A stretch of 64,000 nt of DNA from Corynebacterium glyciniphilum AJ 3170 (lineage in GTDB: Bacteria > Actinomycetota > Actinomycetes > Mycobacteriales > Mycobacteriaceae). Location of the stretch: NCBI RefSeq assembly GCF_000626675.1, contig NZ_CP006842.1, positions 3,445,787 through 3,509,786 on the forward strand, given 5' to 3'. Positions 16,192-24,118 of the stretch are shown piece after piece; the first letter of the stretch is position 1; the number at the start of each line of letters is the position of its first letter. The position numbers were made by a program, and so were the translations under genes. The notes beneath the pieces were generated by a model. That model saw only the letters and a list, made by a program, of their open reading frames with translations, ran no database searches and had not been told where the DNA came from.

Positions 16192-16866
16192 GTGTCGTTT
16201 CCTTCACCGTCGTCCACTCGGAAACGGGGATGTCGGCTGACCGCCGCCGTCCTTGCCTGTTCACTGACCGTCGGCGTCACGACGACCACCCCGGCCCTGG
16301 CAGACTCGTCGAGCTCCCTCGGTTCCAGTGGCAGCGTCTCGGGTTCGGGTGCGGTGTCCGGTTCCGTCTCCGTTGTCGACGATCTCGTCGCAGCAGCCAA
16401 ACAGCAGGTCTACAACATCACGGACTCCGAATTCGTCCGCACTCCCCTGGCGCACTCGATTCTCCGGCACATCGACACAGCGCCCGTGGTCATTCTCGGC
16501 GCACAACTGCAGGAGGACTGCTCGACACCTCAGGTGCTCACCGACCGGCTGCACGCCGCCGCCACGCTCCTCGCCGAGCACCCGGAGAACCCCGTGATCG
16601 TCACCGGCGGACAGACCCGCGAGGACTGCCCGTCCGAAGCTGCCGTCATGAAGGACGCTCTGACAGACATGGTTGTCGACAACGAGATCATTCTTGAGGA
16701 AGAGGCCGGCAACACCCTGCAGAATGTGAAGTACACCGCCGAGACGATCACGGAGAGGGGAGGAACCGCGATCGTCGTCACGTCCGACCCACACTATCTA
16801 CGGGCGTTGAAGAACTACCGTGACGCCGGTCTCCGGGCTTTCGGCTACGTCGGCGGTCGGGGCTGA
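16192..16866 (+). CDS. Secreted DUF218 (YdcF/SanA-like) protein
   Basis: 224 residues from a GTG at 16192 with AGGAG five bases upstream; earlier in-frame starts read through non-homologous sequence. A signal peptide is clear: basic STRKR, a hydrophobic core, and a cleavage zone near PALADSS. A Ser/Gly-rich linker comes next, then the DUF218 core: VVILGAQLQ, HPENPVIVTGGQT, ILEEEAGNTLQNVKYT and VVTSDPHYLRA. DUF218 proteins such as SanA and YdcF have a nucleotide-binding-like fold and are linked to envelope integrity, but their reaction is poorly defined. It converges on the next gene with only 9 nt between the stops. Confidence 0.85.
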   Translation: MSFPSPSSTRKRGCRLTAAVLACSLTVGVTTTTPALADSSSSLGSSGSVSGSGAVSGSVSVVDDLVAAAKQQVYNITDSEFVRTPLAHSILRHIDTAPVVILGAQLQEDCSTPQVLTDRLHAAATLLAEHPENPVIVTGGQTREDCPSEAAVMKDALTDMVVDNEIILEEEAGNTLQNVKYTAETITERGGTAIVVTSDPHYLRALKNYRDAGLRAFGYVGGRG

Positions 16867-16875
16867 CACGCCAGG

Positions 16876-17247
16876 TCAGTCCACCATCTCCACGACGACC
16901 CGGTCCGCGGAGACCAGACACCGGAACTGCTCGCCGTCCGTGCGCGCTCCATGCGTCACCTCAACCCCGTCCAGGTGTTCCGCGAACACCTGGCCGTCAA
17001 TGATCCACCGGTCGCCGTCCTGGTCGACCCTGGCCCCCCACAGATCCAGTTCGGCGTCCTTGCCGTACCCGGTCTCCCAGCGGACCTCGTCACCGCAGTG
17101 GGTACGGGCCTCAGACTCACGCAGTCCCCCGGCGCGCTCCAGGTACGACTGTCCGTACCACCACACCACCGCTGCCCCGACAGCGATCAGTGCCACGAGC
17201 AGCGCGATGACGACGGTCAGAACCCGCCGGTCAGGCGTTCTGTTCAT
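16876..17247 (-). CDS. Small single-span membrane protein of unknown function
   Basis: About 123 residues from the ATG at 17247 (MNRTPDRR). One membrane segment, VLTVVIALLVALIAVGAA, is followed by a hydrophilic exported domain of about 85 residues with two cysteines (ARTHCGDE and QFRCLV) that could form a disulfide. I do not recognise a family. The start lies 17 nt inside the end of the DHA2 efflux pump gene, so it is translationally coupled to it and may be an accessory subunit or a periplasm-facing partner. This role is inference. Confidence 0.65.
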   Translation of the reverse strand: MNRTPDRRVLTVVIALLVALIAVGAAVVWWYGQSYLERAGGLRESEARTHCGDEVRWETGYGKDAELDLWGARVDQDGDRWIIDGQVFAEHLDGVEVTHGARTDGEQFRCLVSADRVVVEMVD

Positions 17248-18724
17248 CTCGCTGATCTTCATCGGCCGTGGCGGCCATGTCCCGCGCATCGATACGCAGC
17301 ACCAGGGTCAGCACGAACACGAGCACGGCGATGCCGGCACCGAGGAAGAAGGCCACGTGAACACCGTCCACCAACGCCCCTGTGGGCGTCCCGGCCGTGG
17401 AGTTCGCTGAACCGATACCCATGACGGCAATGAACAACGCGGTTCCGGCCGCACCGGCGAGCTGCTGCAGAGTGTTGAGGATCGCCGAACCGTGCGAGGA
17501 GATCTCATTCGGGACCGCAGCGAGCGCATTCGACATCAACGGCGTCATCAGCAGCGACAGGCCGATGTTCAGCACCACCGCGATTGCGGCGAGGTACCAG
17601 AAGGTCTTGTTCTCGTCGAGCATGAGCAGCAGGCCCATCGCGACCACCAGCAGCGCGCCGCCGGGAATGATCAGCGGACGCGTTCCGTGGGCGTCGTACA
17701 ACCGTCCGACGATCGGGCCCATCGCCCCCATGATGATGCCGCCGGGGAGGGTGACCAGACCCGTCTGCAACTCGGAGAGGCCCAGTACGTTCTGACCGAA
17801 GATCGGCATGATGATGATGAAACCGAACAGTGAGCCGAACGACAGCAGCATCAGCCCCAGGGACCAGGAGAACTCGCGGATCTTCAGCGGAGTGGTGTTC
17901 ATCAGCGGCGCGCGGTGGTCACCAGCGGCCTGGGCACGCATCAGCGTGCCCTGACGCCGGAAGAAGATGACCAGGACGACAGCGCCGATGACCAGGCACA
18001 CGACCGCCGTCGTCGGGAATCCCTCGGCAGCTTTGGAGAGACCGGAGAGACCGTAGATCGCCGCGGCGAAACCCACCGCAGACAGCAGCACGGACACCGG
18101 ATCGAACGGCGGACGGCTCGGTTCCTCGAAGTTCCGGATCTGCCAGATACCCATGACAAGCGCCAGCAGGGCCAGGGGCACCATCACCAGGAAGATCCAC
18201 CGCCAGCTCGCGAGCTCGAGGACCAGACCCGCGAATGTCGGCCCGAGCGCCGGCCCGACCGCGATCACGATCGTGACCAGTCCGAAGACGGAACCACGGC
18301 GTTCCACCGGAATGAGGATCATGATCGTGGTCATCAACAGCGGCATGATCAGCGCCGTCCCCGCGGCCTGCAGGACGCGGCCAGCAAGCAGCGCCGCGAA
18401 GACCGGTGCCACGGCGGCCAGCACGGTTCCCGCCAGGAACAGCGACAGGGCCACGATGTAGATCGTCCGGAGCGTCAACCGCTGCATCAGATAGCCGGTC
18501 GTGGGAATGACCACCGCCATGGTCAGCATGAAGACCGTCGTCAGCCACTGGGCGACGTCCTCCCCCACCTCAAATTCGCGCATCAGGCTGGGTAGTGCGT
18601 TCGACAGAGCGGTCTCGTTAAGAATCGCGACGAATGCCGCAGCAACGAGAATGCCGATCAACAGACCGACATTGACGCCTGTGGTGTCCGGGCGCGAGCC
18701 GGACGTGGTTCTGGTGTCTGCCAT
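17231..18724 (-). CDS. MFS drug efflux transporter, DHA2 (EmrB/QacA) family
   Basis: 497 residues from the ATG at 18724, which has GGGAGG upstream; the longer frame to 18847 has no site. Fourteen membrane segments are suggested. The N-terminal block LPSLMREFEVGEDVAQWLTT, motif C-like GPALGPTFAGLVL and SWRWIFLVMVPLALL are typical of 14-span DHA2 exporters. It should expel drugs or other amphipathic compounds using the proton gradient. The downstream small membrane protein overlaps it. No TetR or MarR gene sits next to it. A palindrome 125 bp upstream is treated here as the pspA terminator. Confidence 0.9.
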   Translation of the reverse strand: MADTRTTSGSRPDTTGVNVGLLIGILVAAAFVAILNETALSNALPSLMREFEVGEDVAQWLTTVFMLTMAVVIPTTGYLMQRLTLRTIYIVALSLFLAGTVLAAVAPVFAALLAGRVLQAAGTALIMPLLMTTIMILIPVERRGSVFGLVTIVIAVGPALGPTFAGLVLELASWRWIFLVMVPLALLALVMGIWQIRNFEEPSRPPFDPVSVLLSAVGFAAAIYGLSGLSKAAEGFPTTAVVCLVIGAVVLVIFFRRQGTLMRAQAAGDHRAPLMNTTPLKIREFSWSLGLMLLSFGSLFGFIIIMPIFGQNVLGLSELQTGLVTLPGGIIMGAMGPIVGRLYDAHGTRPLIIPGGALLVVAMGLLLMLDENKTFWYLAAIAVVLNIGLSLLMTPLMSNALAAVPNEISSHGSAILNTLQQLAGAAGTALFIAVMGIGSANSTAGTPTGALVDGVHVAFFLGAGIAVLVFVLTLVLRIDARDMAATADEDQRDEQNA

Positions 18725-18848
18725 GGAGGTCCTCCCAAAGGTGCAAGGCGACGTTCGCGCACGGGCCAGCCGTGGAGACATCGTCACCGGTGGGCTACGA
18801 CGGCGAGTGACACGTCGCAGCGATTGGCTCGGGATGAAGGCAACCAAA

Positions 18849-18870
18849 AAGACCTCCGTACGGAGGTCTT
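18849..18870 (-). terminator. Rho-independent terminator after pspA
   Basis: A perfect 22-bp palindrome. On the minus strand the stem AAGACCTCC/GGAGGTCTT with a GTAC loop runs directly into TTTTT, about 117 nt after the pspA stop. The T-run on that strand only favours a terminator. Because it also lies upstream of the DHA2 gene, an operator role cannot be excluded. Confidence 0.7.
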
Positions 18871-18986
18871 GTCACAAGTATCCGGAGTGCCCGGGGCCGC
18901 CTCTCGGCGGAACACCACGCTCCCGTGCTCAAGCTTTGCAATCCTAGAGGTTGCGGGGGGACGACGCAACCCTCCAGTACAGACTG

Positions 18987-19853
18987 CTACTGACCGGACG
19001 GCGCCCCGGGCTTGCCCGCCTCGGACGTGTCGTCAGATGACGGCTCGGGTGACGCCTCCGCGTCCTCTACGCCATCCTCTCCAGTGCCGTCTTCTCCGGC
19101 GGTAATTTCACCCGTGACGCCGGCAGCACTGCCACCGGCAAGCTCCGCGCGGATCTGGTCCAGCCGGGAAGAGGCCGCCATGTCCTGCCCACTGGTCTCG
19201 ATCTCGGCCATCCTGCCGCGCACACTGTTCTCGGTGAGCTCCTGGGCACCGAGCGCTGTGGCGTAGCGGGCCTCGATCTTGTCGCGGACACTGTCGAGGG
19301 TCGGAACGCTGTCATCCGCCTGGATACCCTGCATTGACTCCAGCGCCTGGTTGGAGCTCTCCTGCATCTTCGCCTGGTCCACCTGAGCCCGCAGCTGATC
19401 GATCTGGCCCATCTGCTCCTTGAGCCGGGCCTCCGACTGTCGCTGCTGCTGTTGGGCCTGCTCGGCAGCCTGAGTCGCCTGGGCATGCATCGTCTTGGTG
19501 TCCTCAATCTCCTGCTCGACAGTGACAAGCTGCGTCGCGAAGATCTCGGCGGTGTTGGTGTACTCGGATGCCGCAGCGGAATCCCCCTCGGAGCTCGCCT
19601 TGTCGGCCTGCTGCAGTGCCGTGCGGGCATTGTTCTGCAGCTTCTCCTGGTCTTTGACCAACCGGTTGAGCGTCATCTCCAGTTTATTGCGGTTGCCGAT
19701 GATGCGGGCGGCAGACTCCGTGACCTCACGGTGCTGTTTCTTGGCTGCTTCCGTCGCCTGCTGAATCTGAACTTTCGGGTCCGCGTTCTCCTCGATCGTG
19801 GTGTCGAGGGACTGCATGAGGTACTTCCAGCCCTTCGAGAAGGGGTTCGCCAT
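18987..19853 (-). CDS. pspA: PspA/IM30-family membrane stress protein
   Basis: 288 residues from the ATG at 19853 with AGGAG upstream. It starts MANPFSKGWKYLMQSLDTTI, the usual N-terminal amphipathic helix, and continues as a long coiled coil rich in Gln, Ala and Glu to about 240. An acidic, Pro/Ser-rich tail (EDGTGEDGVEDAEAS) ends the protein. PspA forms membrane-associated scaffolds that stabilise the cytoplasmic membrane under stress. In actinobacteria it often pairs with ClgR and PspM, neither of which is adjacent here. It is divergent from a zinc alcohol dehydrogenase and followed by a strong terminator. Confidence 0.92.
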   Translation of the reverse strand: MANPFSKGWKYLMQSLDTTIEENADPKVQIQQATEAAKKQHREVTESAARIIGNRNKLEMTLNRLVKDQEKLQNNARTALQQADKASSEGDSAAASEYTNTAEIFATQLVTVEQEIEDTKTMHAQATQAAEQAQQQQRQSEARLKEQMGQIDQLRAQVDQAKMQESSNQALESMQGIQADDSVPTLDSVRDKIEARYATALGAQELTENSVRGRMAEIETSGQDMAASSRLDQIRAELAGGSAAGVTGEITAGEDGTGEDGVEDAEASPEPSSDDTSEAGKPGAPSGQ

Positions 19854-19972
19854 GGCGGTACTCCTAACGGTGTCTTGTCCGGGTCTCGTCCGGTCGGGTC
19901 CGTTCCCCAGCATAAAGGGTTTTCGCCTCGCGCGTCCCGCCTCTGCGGTGCGGACGGTTACCATCGGAGAGC

Positions 19973-21046
19973 ATGACTACCACTGCTGCCTGTATCGAAG
20001 CCACCTCGGCCGGAGCTGATCTGACGAAAGGTACCGTTACCCGGCGCGATCTCCGCGCTGACGACTGCCTGATCGAGATCCGCTGGTCCGGCATCTGCCA
20101 CTCCGACATCCACACCGTCAACGGCGACTGGCCGCACGACAACTTTCCGATGGCGCCCGGCCACGAGATCATCGGTACCGTTCGGGACACCGGTGCGGAC
20201 GTGACACGGTACTCCGTCGGAGACATCGTCGGTATCGGATGCATGGTCGACTCCTGCGGCGAGTGCGCCTCCTGCACCGCTGGGGAGGAAAACTACTGTC
20301 TCAACGGCATGACCGGCACATACAACAGTGTCGACCGGCACGACGGGTCAATCACGCAAGGCGGATACTCGACCCACATCGTCTGCCGGGAGGACTTCCT
20401 GATCCGGATGCCGGAGGTCGCCGGCGGCCTGGACAGCGAGAGGATGGCCGCGATGACACCGTTGCTGTGCGCCGGGATCACCACGTACTCGCCCCTCAAA
20501 CACTGGGGTGTCGGCCCGGGCTCACGCGTCGCCGTGGTGGGTATGGGCGGCCTGGGCCATGTCGCGGTGAAGATCGCCACCGCGCTCGGCGCGGAGGTGA
20601 CGGTCTTCTCCCACGGGCTGTCGAAAGAGGACGACGGACTACGGTTCGGCGCTTCGTCCTACGTGGCAACCGGCGGGGATGCCGCCGACACTTTCCACAA
20701 GGCCCACGCCGATGAGTTCGATCTGATTCTCAACACTGTCTCGGCTGCACTGCCCATCCACCGGTACATCAGCATGCTGGCACCGGACGGCACGCTGGTG
20801 ATGCTCGGCCTTCCCCCGGAGGGCATGAACATCCGCGCCAACCAGCTCACCGGGCGCCGACGCAGCGTCGCCGGATCAAATATCGGTGGCATCGCCCAGA
20901 CGCAGGAGATGATCGACTTCTGCGCCGAGCACGGCATCACCGCAGAGATCGAACTCATCGCCGCCGACGGCGTCAACGACGCCTATCGGCGGGTCTTGGG
21001 CTCAGAGGTGCGCTACCGCGCCGTCATCGACGCGAACACCATCTGA
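19973..21046 (+). CDS. Zinc-dependent NAD(P) alcohol dehydrogenase (cinnamyl-ADH-like)
   Basis: 357 residues of the medium-chain dehydrogenase family. Catalytic zinc ligands are Cys42 and His64/Glu65 (GICHSD, GHE), with a later Cys in LLCAGITTY. The structural zinc site is Cys95, 98, 101 and 109 (DSCGECASC...NYC). The Rossmann motif GMGGLGH is at 190-196. This pattern fits YahK/AdhC-like enzymes that reduce aldehydes with NADPH. The protein is cytosolic. It is monocistronic by appearance: divergent from pspA and convergent with trxA. The physiological substrate is unknown, and aldehyde detoxification is plausible. Confidence 0.92.
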   Translation: MTTTAACIEATSAGADLTKGTVTRRDLRADDCLIEIRWSGICHSDIHTVNGDWPHDNFPMAPGHEIIGTVRDTGADVTRYSVGDIVGIGCMVDSCGECASCTAGEENYCLNGMTGTYNSVDRHDGSITQGGYSTHIVCREDFLIRMPEVAGGLDSERMAAMTPLLCAGITTYSPLKHWGVGPGSRVAVVGMGGLGHVAVKIATALGAEVTVFSHGLSKEDDGLRFGASSYVATGGDAADTFHKAHADEFDLILNTVSAALPIHRYISMLAPDGTLVMLGLPPEGMNIRANQLTGRRRSVAGSNIGGIAQTQEMIDFCAEHGITAEIELIAADGVNDAYRRVLGSEVRYRAVIDANTI

Positions 21047-21060
21047 CCGTCCGCCCCTGA

Positions 21061-21077
21061 CAGGCCTCACCGGCCTG
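21061..21077. terminator. Short hairpin between convergent adh and trxA
   Basis: CAGGCC and GGCCTG pair across TCACC in the 39-nt gap between the two convergent stops. The stem is short (6 bp) and lacks a T-run, so it is only a possible bidirectional terminator. Confidence 0.4.
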
Positions 21078-21085
21078 CCGGTCCC

Positions 21086-21448
21086 CTAGCCGTTCTGCTC
21101 GGCGACCTTCTTGCGTACATCGTCCATGTCCAGGCCTTCGACCTCGGTGATGAGGTCGGTGAGTGCCTTCGGCGGCAACGCGCCGGCCTCACGGTAGACG
21201 AGGATGCCGTCGCGGAACGCCATCAGAGTGGGGATGGACTGGATCTGCAACGCTGCGGCGATATCCTGGTTGGCTTCGGTGTCGATCTTGCCGAAGGTGT
21301 AGTCCGGGTACTTCTCGGACACATTCTCGTAGACGGGGCTGAACCGCTTGCACGGCCCACACCATTCCGCCCAGAAATCGAGCAGGACGATGCCGTCGCC
21401 CTGGATGGTGTCCTGGAAGTTTTCACTGGTGATCGTCGTGGTGGCCAT
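21086..21448 (-). CDS. trxA: Thioredoxin
   Basis: 120 residues from the ATG at 21448 with GAAGG upstream; the longer frame is unsupported. The active site WCGPC is at 29-33, with the following IDTEANQDIAAALQIQSIPTL containing the cis-proline loop. It reduces protein disulfides using thioredoxin reductase. A second thioredoxin gene lies beside trxB at 56089, so this copy stands apart from its likely reductase. It is divergent from the hotdog-fold gene across 192 nt. Confidence 0.92.
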   Translation of the reverse strand: MATTTITSENFQDTIQGDGIVLLDFWAEWCGPCKRFSPVYENVSEKYPDYTFGKIDTEANQDIAAALQIQSIPTLMAFRDGILVYREAGALPPKALTDLITEVEGLDMDDVRKKVAEQNG

Positions 21449-21640
21449 GGCCGCACCTTCCTGACTGTTGGTTCGCTTGTTGGTTTGCTCTCGTTCCGCA
21501 CCCCGTACAACGTCGCCGGGGACGGGCGGTATTCCACCGTTACCGTTACCGCCCTCCACGGTACCGGTGTTCGCGGATGTGCGTCACCGCTGCTGCGGTT
21601 CGCCTGTGGTGGGAAATCTGCTGGGATAGTGTCTGGATGC

Positions 21641-22150
21641 ATGACTACTCATGCGTCCGGACATGGCTCCGCCACCGGCACCTACAGATTGTGGAAGAAG
21701 CTCAGCGGCAGCGCACCGGGCCGCGGACTGTTCTCCCTGGGCTTCAGTCTGAAAGCTCCCTACTTCCGGACGGTTTTCCCCCGCATCCGCGTCGCCGAAC
21801 CGGGACGCGCGGTAGTACGCATCGGCGACTGGTGGGGCGTACGCAACCACATCGGCACCTTCCACGTCATCGCCGCACTCAACGGTGCCGAAGCGGCCAT
21901 GGGCATGCTCTGCGAGTCCACTGTTCCCACCTCCCACCGTTGGTTGCCCCGCGGCATGCGTGCCGACTATCCCACGAAGTCCACCGGCGGGCTGACCGTG
22001 ACCGCGACGGCGGAGTTCCCCGACTTCTCCACCATCACCCGCGAGACCGGTGGCCAACTGGTGACGCTCGACATCGCGTTGATCGACGACGCCGGCAATG
22101 AACCGGTCCATGCGGAGATCGACGTGTGGATCTCCGCGAAGAAGAGCTGA
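21641..22150 (+). CDS. DUF4442/hotdog-fold thioesterase-like protein
   Basis: 169 residues from the ATG at 21641. The sequence reads as a single hotdog domain: a helix LGFSLKAPYF, then strands RAVVRIGDWWGVRNHIGTFH, the conserved N/H-containing loop, ALNGAEAAMGML, and LTVTATAEFPDF. DUF4442 proteins are related to acyl-CoA thioesterases of the PaaI/YiiD type. It may hydrolyse or bind acyl-thioesters, although the substrate is unknown. Its stop at 22150 abuts the convergent crcB stop without a gap. Confidence 0.78.
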   Translation: MTTHASGHGSATGTYRLWKKLSGSAPGRGLFSLGFSLKAPYFRTVFPRIRVAEPGRAVVRIGDWWGVRNHIGTFHVIAALNGAEAAMGMLCESTVPTSHRWLPRGMRADYPTKSTGGLTVTATAEFPDFSTITRETGGQLVTLDIALIDDAGNEPVHAEIDVWISAKKS

Positions 22151-22525
22151 TCACCAGACGACGAGCCAGTGGCCGAGCGCGAAGGCGGCCACTGCCAGGA
22201 GCGCCATCCCTACCACCGAGATGAGCGCAGGGAACGCACGGTCGCGGCGGAACAGCAGCACCGCGTCCGCCGACGCACTGGAGAAGGTGGTGAACCCGCC
22301 GCAGAGCCCGGTACCGACGAGGGCGAGCAGCCACCAGCTGTCCGTCAGTCCGTAGAGGGCGCCCAGGATCAATGATCCGAGGGTGTTAATCACCAACAGG
22401 CTGACGAGCAGGTCACTGCGGGTACGTTGTTTGATCGCCGAGTCGATGCGCCAGCGGAGCCATGACCCGACACCGCCTCCGAGGGCGACCAGAAGGGCTG
22501 CAACCAATGAGATCTGGCCGGTCAT
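22151..22525 (-). CDS. crcB: Fluoride channel subunit CrcB/Fluc (second of a pair)
   Basis: 124 residues with four membrane helices. Fluc signature pieces are GGGVGSWLRWRID, the central break LLVINTLGSLILG and the GTGLCGGFTTFSS segment that lines the pore. Fluc channels export toxic fluoride as dual-topology dimers. Its start overlaps the stop of the other crcB gene by 4 nt (ATGA). Paired unequal genes usually give a heterodimer with fixed opposite topologies. No fluoride riboswitch is visible upstream. Confidence 0.93.
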   Translation of the reverse strand: MTGQISLVAALLVALGGGVGSWLRWRIDSAIKQRTRSDLLVSLLVINTLGSLILGALYGLTDSWWLLALVGTGLCGGFTTFSSASADAVLLFRRDRAFPALISVVGMALLAVAAFALGHWLVVW

Positions 22526-22971
22526 ACATCCTCCCCCTCGACGTGTCCGTCACCGGGCACGAGGCGCTCGCCGCACCACATGCCGGCACGGGCGAGGCCC
22601 AGCCCCAGCACGACCGTCCCCACGATGTAAACGACAGGACCGAGCACACCACCAGCATCCTGCACAGTGGCGGCGGCGATCGCAGAGTATGACGTGAACC
22701 CCCCGAGCAGCCCGGTACCGAGGGAGACGCGGAGCCTGTTCCGACGGCCCGGCGAGCCGTCCCGCCCGATGTCCCGGACGAACGGCAGGGCGCCGACGAG
22801 AAGCCCCATGGCGAAAGCCCCGACCTGGTTGACTACCAGGAGGGGCCAGAGGGATCCCGCGACGCCGGTGTCCACGGTGAAGGCCCATCGCAGGAATGCG
22901 CCGAGAGCTCCCCCGGCAAAGACGAGGGCGCCGAAACGGCGCTGTTCCCCTGCGGACACAACTGAAGTCAT
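22522..22971 (-). CDS. crcB: Fluoride channel subunit CrcB/Fluc (first of a pair)
   Basis: 149 residues from the ATG at 22971 (MTSVVSAG); the upstream part of the frame has no site. Four helices with GGALGAFLRWAF, LLVVNQVGAFAMG and GTGLLGGFTSYSA match the Fluc fold. The C-terminal tail (CGERLVPGDGHVEGE) is longer than in its partner. The two genes overlap and should be made together as a heterodimeric fluoride exporter. The 40-nt space to the YceI gene end suggests it could share transcription with yceI, which lies upstream on the same strand. Confidence 0.92.
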   Translation of the reverse strand: MTSVVSAGEQRRFGALVFAGGALGAFLRWAFTVDTGVAGSLWPLLVVNQVGAFAMGLLVGALPFVRDIGRDGSPGRRNRLRVSLGTGLLGGFTSYSAIAAATVQDAGGVLGPVVYIVGTVVLGLGLARAGMWCGERLVPGDGHVEGEDV

Positions 22972-23011
22972 GTCCGTGATGCTAGAACACCCGACAGGAT
23001 TAGTCAGGTAG

Positions 23012-23557
23012 TCAGGCGTTCTTCGTTGCTGAGATATCGAAGTTGAGCTTGATCTTCTCGGACACCAGCACGCCGTCACTCTTCAGCGGTGCGTTCCAGG
23101 TCAACCCGAAGTCCGTGCGGTTGATCTCCGTGGACCCCTCAAAGCCGATCCGGCTGTTGCCCCAGGGATCGGTAACCTCCCCGTCGAACTCGAACTCGAT
23201 GGTGACCGACCTGGTGACGTCCTTGATGCTCAGGTCTCCGGTGACGACCAGGGTGTCATCGCCGTCCGCACGGACCTCCGTCGACGCGAAGGTGATCGTG
23301 GGGTACGTCTCGACGTCGAAGAAGTCCGCCGACTTCACGTGCCCGTCACGGTCGGCGTTCCGGGTGTCAATGGATCCTGCCTGGATCTCCACGGTGATCG
23401 AAGCGTTTTCCAGACCGTCGCCGGTGGAGGCTGATCCGGTGAAGTCGGTGAAGGATCCACGAACCTTGGTGACCATGGCATGGCGTGCGGTGAATCCGAT
23501 TTCGGAGTGCGCCGGGTCGATGGTGTAGGTGCCGCTGTAGTCGTTGATGCTGCTCAT
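23012..23557 (-). CDS. YceI-family lipid-binding-like protein
   Basis: 181 residues from the ATG at 23557 with AAGGAG upstream. YceI-family marks are GTYTIDPAHSEIGFTARHAMVTKVRGSF in outline (key: DPAHSEIGF and VRGSF), the ADFFDVETYPTITF strand, and the end KIKLNFDISA. The family forms a lipocalin-like barrel that binds isoprenoid or other amphiphilic molecules. No signal peptide is seen, so it is cytosolic here. It is divergent from a MarR gene, with a clean palindrome between them, so it is probably that regulator's target. Confidence 0.92.
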   Translation of the reverse strand: MSSINDYSGTYTIDPAHSEIGFTARHAMVTKVRGSFTDFTGSASTGDGLENASITVEIQAGSIDTRNADRDGHVKSADFFDVETYPTITFASTEVRADGDDTLVVTGDLSIKDVTRSVTIEFEFDGEVTDPWGNSRIGFEGSTEINRTDFGLTWNAPLKSDGVLVSEKIKLNFDISATKNA

Positions 23558-23606
23558 GATGATGTTCTCCTTGGTGGGGTGCGATACAGGGGCCAGAGTA
23601 GACCCG

Positions 23607-23628
23607 AGTAGTTGATGTGTCAACTACT
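23607..23628. promoter_or_regulatory. MarR operator between yceI and marR
   Basis: The perfect palindrome AGTAGTTGA-N4-TCAACTACT has 9-bp arms and sits 50 nt before the yceI start and about 25 nt before the MarR start. The core TTGA-N4-TCAA is a usual MarR-type site. It probably lets the MarR protein repress both genes. Confidence 0.75.
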
Positions 23629-23653
23629 TCATTGCTGTGGTTGAATGGGAAAC

Positions 23654-24118
23654 ATGACGAACGGCAAGACGACCCCCTGGCTCACCGAGTCCGAACAGTG
23701 CCTCTGGCGATCCTGGCTGTCCGTGGCCCGGCGTATGGACTCCGCCCTGGCACGGGACCTCCAGCGCGATACGGGCCTGTCCATGCCCGACTACGAGGTC
23801 CTCGTGAACCTCTCCGAGGCCGACGGCCACAGGATGCGCATGGCCGTGCTTGCAGACCGGCTCACCTGGGACCGCTCCCGTCTGTCGCACCAGATCACCC
23901 GCATGATGAACCGGGGGCTCCTTGGCAAGGAGACCTGCAACTCCGACGGCCGTGGCGCGTTCGTGGTCCTCACCGACCACGGTCTCGAGACCATCCGGGA
24001 TGCGGCCCCCTCCCACGTGGCCTCGGTACGCAGCATGATGTTCGACGTCCTCAGTGACGATCAGGCTGCCGACCTTCACGGCATCCTCGCCACCCTCGCC
24101 CAGCAGTTCGAGGAGTAG
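23654..24118 (+). CDS. MarR-family transcriptional regulator
   Basis: About 154 residues from the ATG at 23654 (an ATG at 23645 is also possible). The winged helix is clear: LSMPDYEVLVNLSEADGHRM (helix 2-3), LADRLTWDRSRLSHQITRM (recognition helix) and the wing KETCNSDGRGAFVVLTDHG. Members often sense organic oxidants, aromatic acids or lipophilic compounds. A cysteine (CNSDGR) sits in the wing. It lies opposite yceI with a shared palindrome, so autoregulation and control of yceI are likely. Its stop abuts the dnaB stop (24118/24119) with no spacer. Confidence 0.9.
   Translation: MTNGKTTPWLTESEQCLWRSWLSVARRMDSALARDLQRDTGLSMPDYEVLVNLSEADGHRMRMAVLADRLTWDRSRLSHQITRMMNRGLLGKETCNSDGRGAFVVLTDHGLETIRDAAPSHVASVRSMMFDVLSDDQAADLHGILATLAQQFEE

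Noticed and set aside
22526..23011. Fluoride riboswitch upstream of the crcB pair
   Set aside because: I looked for the conserved stem-loop pattern before the first crcB start and did not find it.
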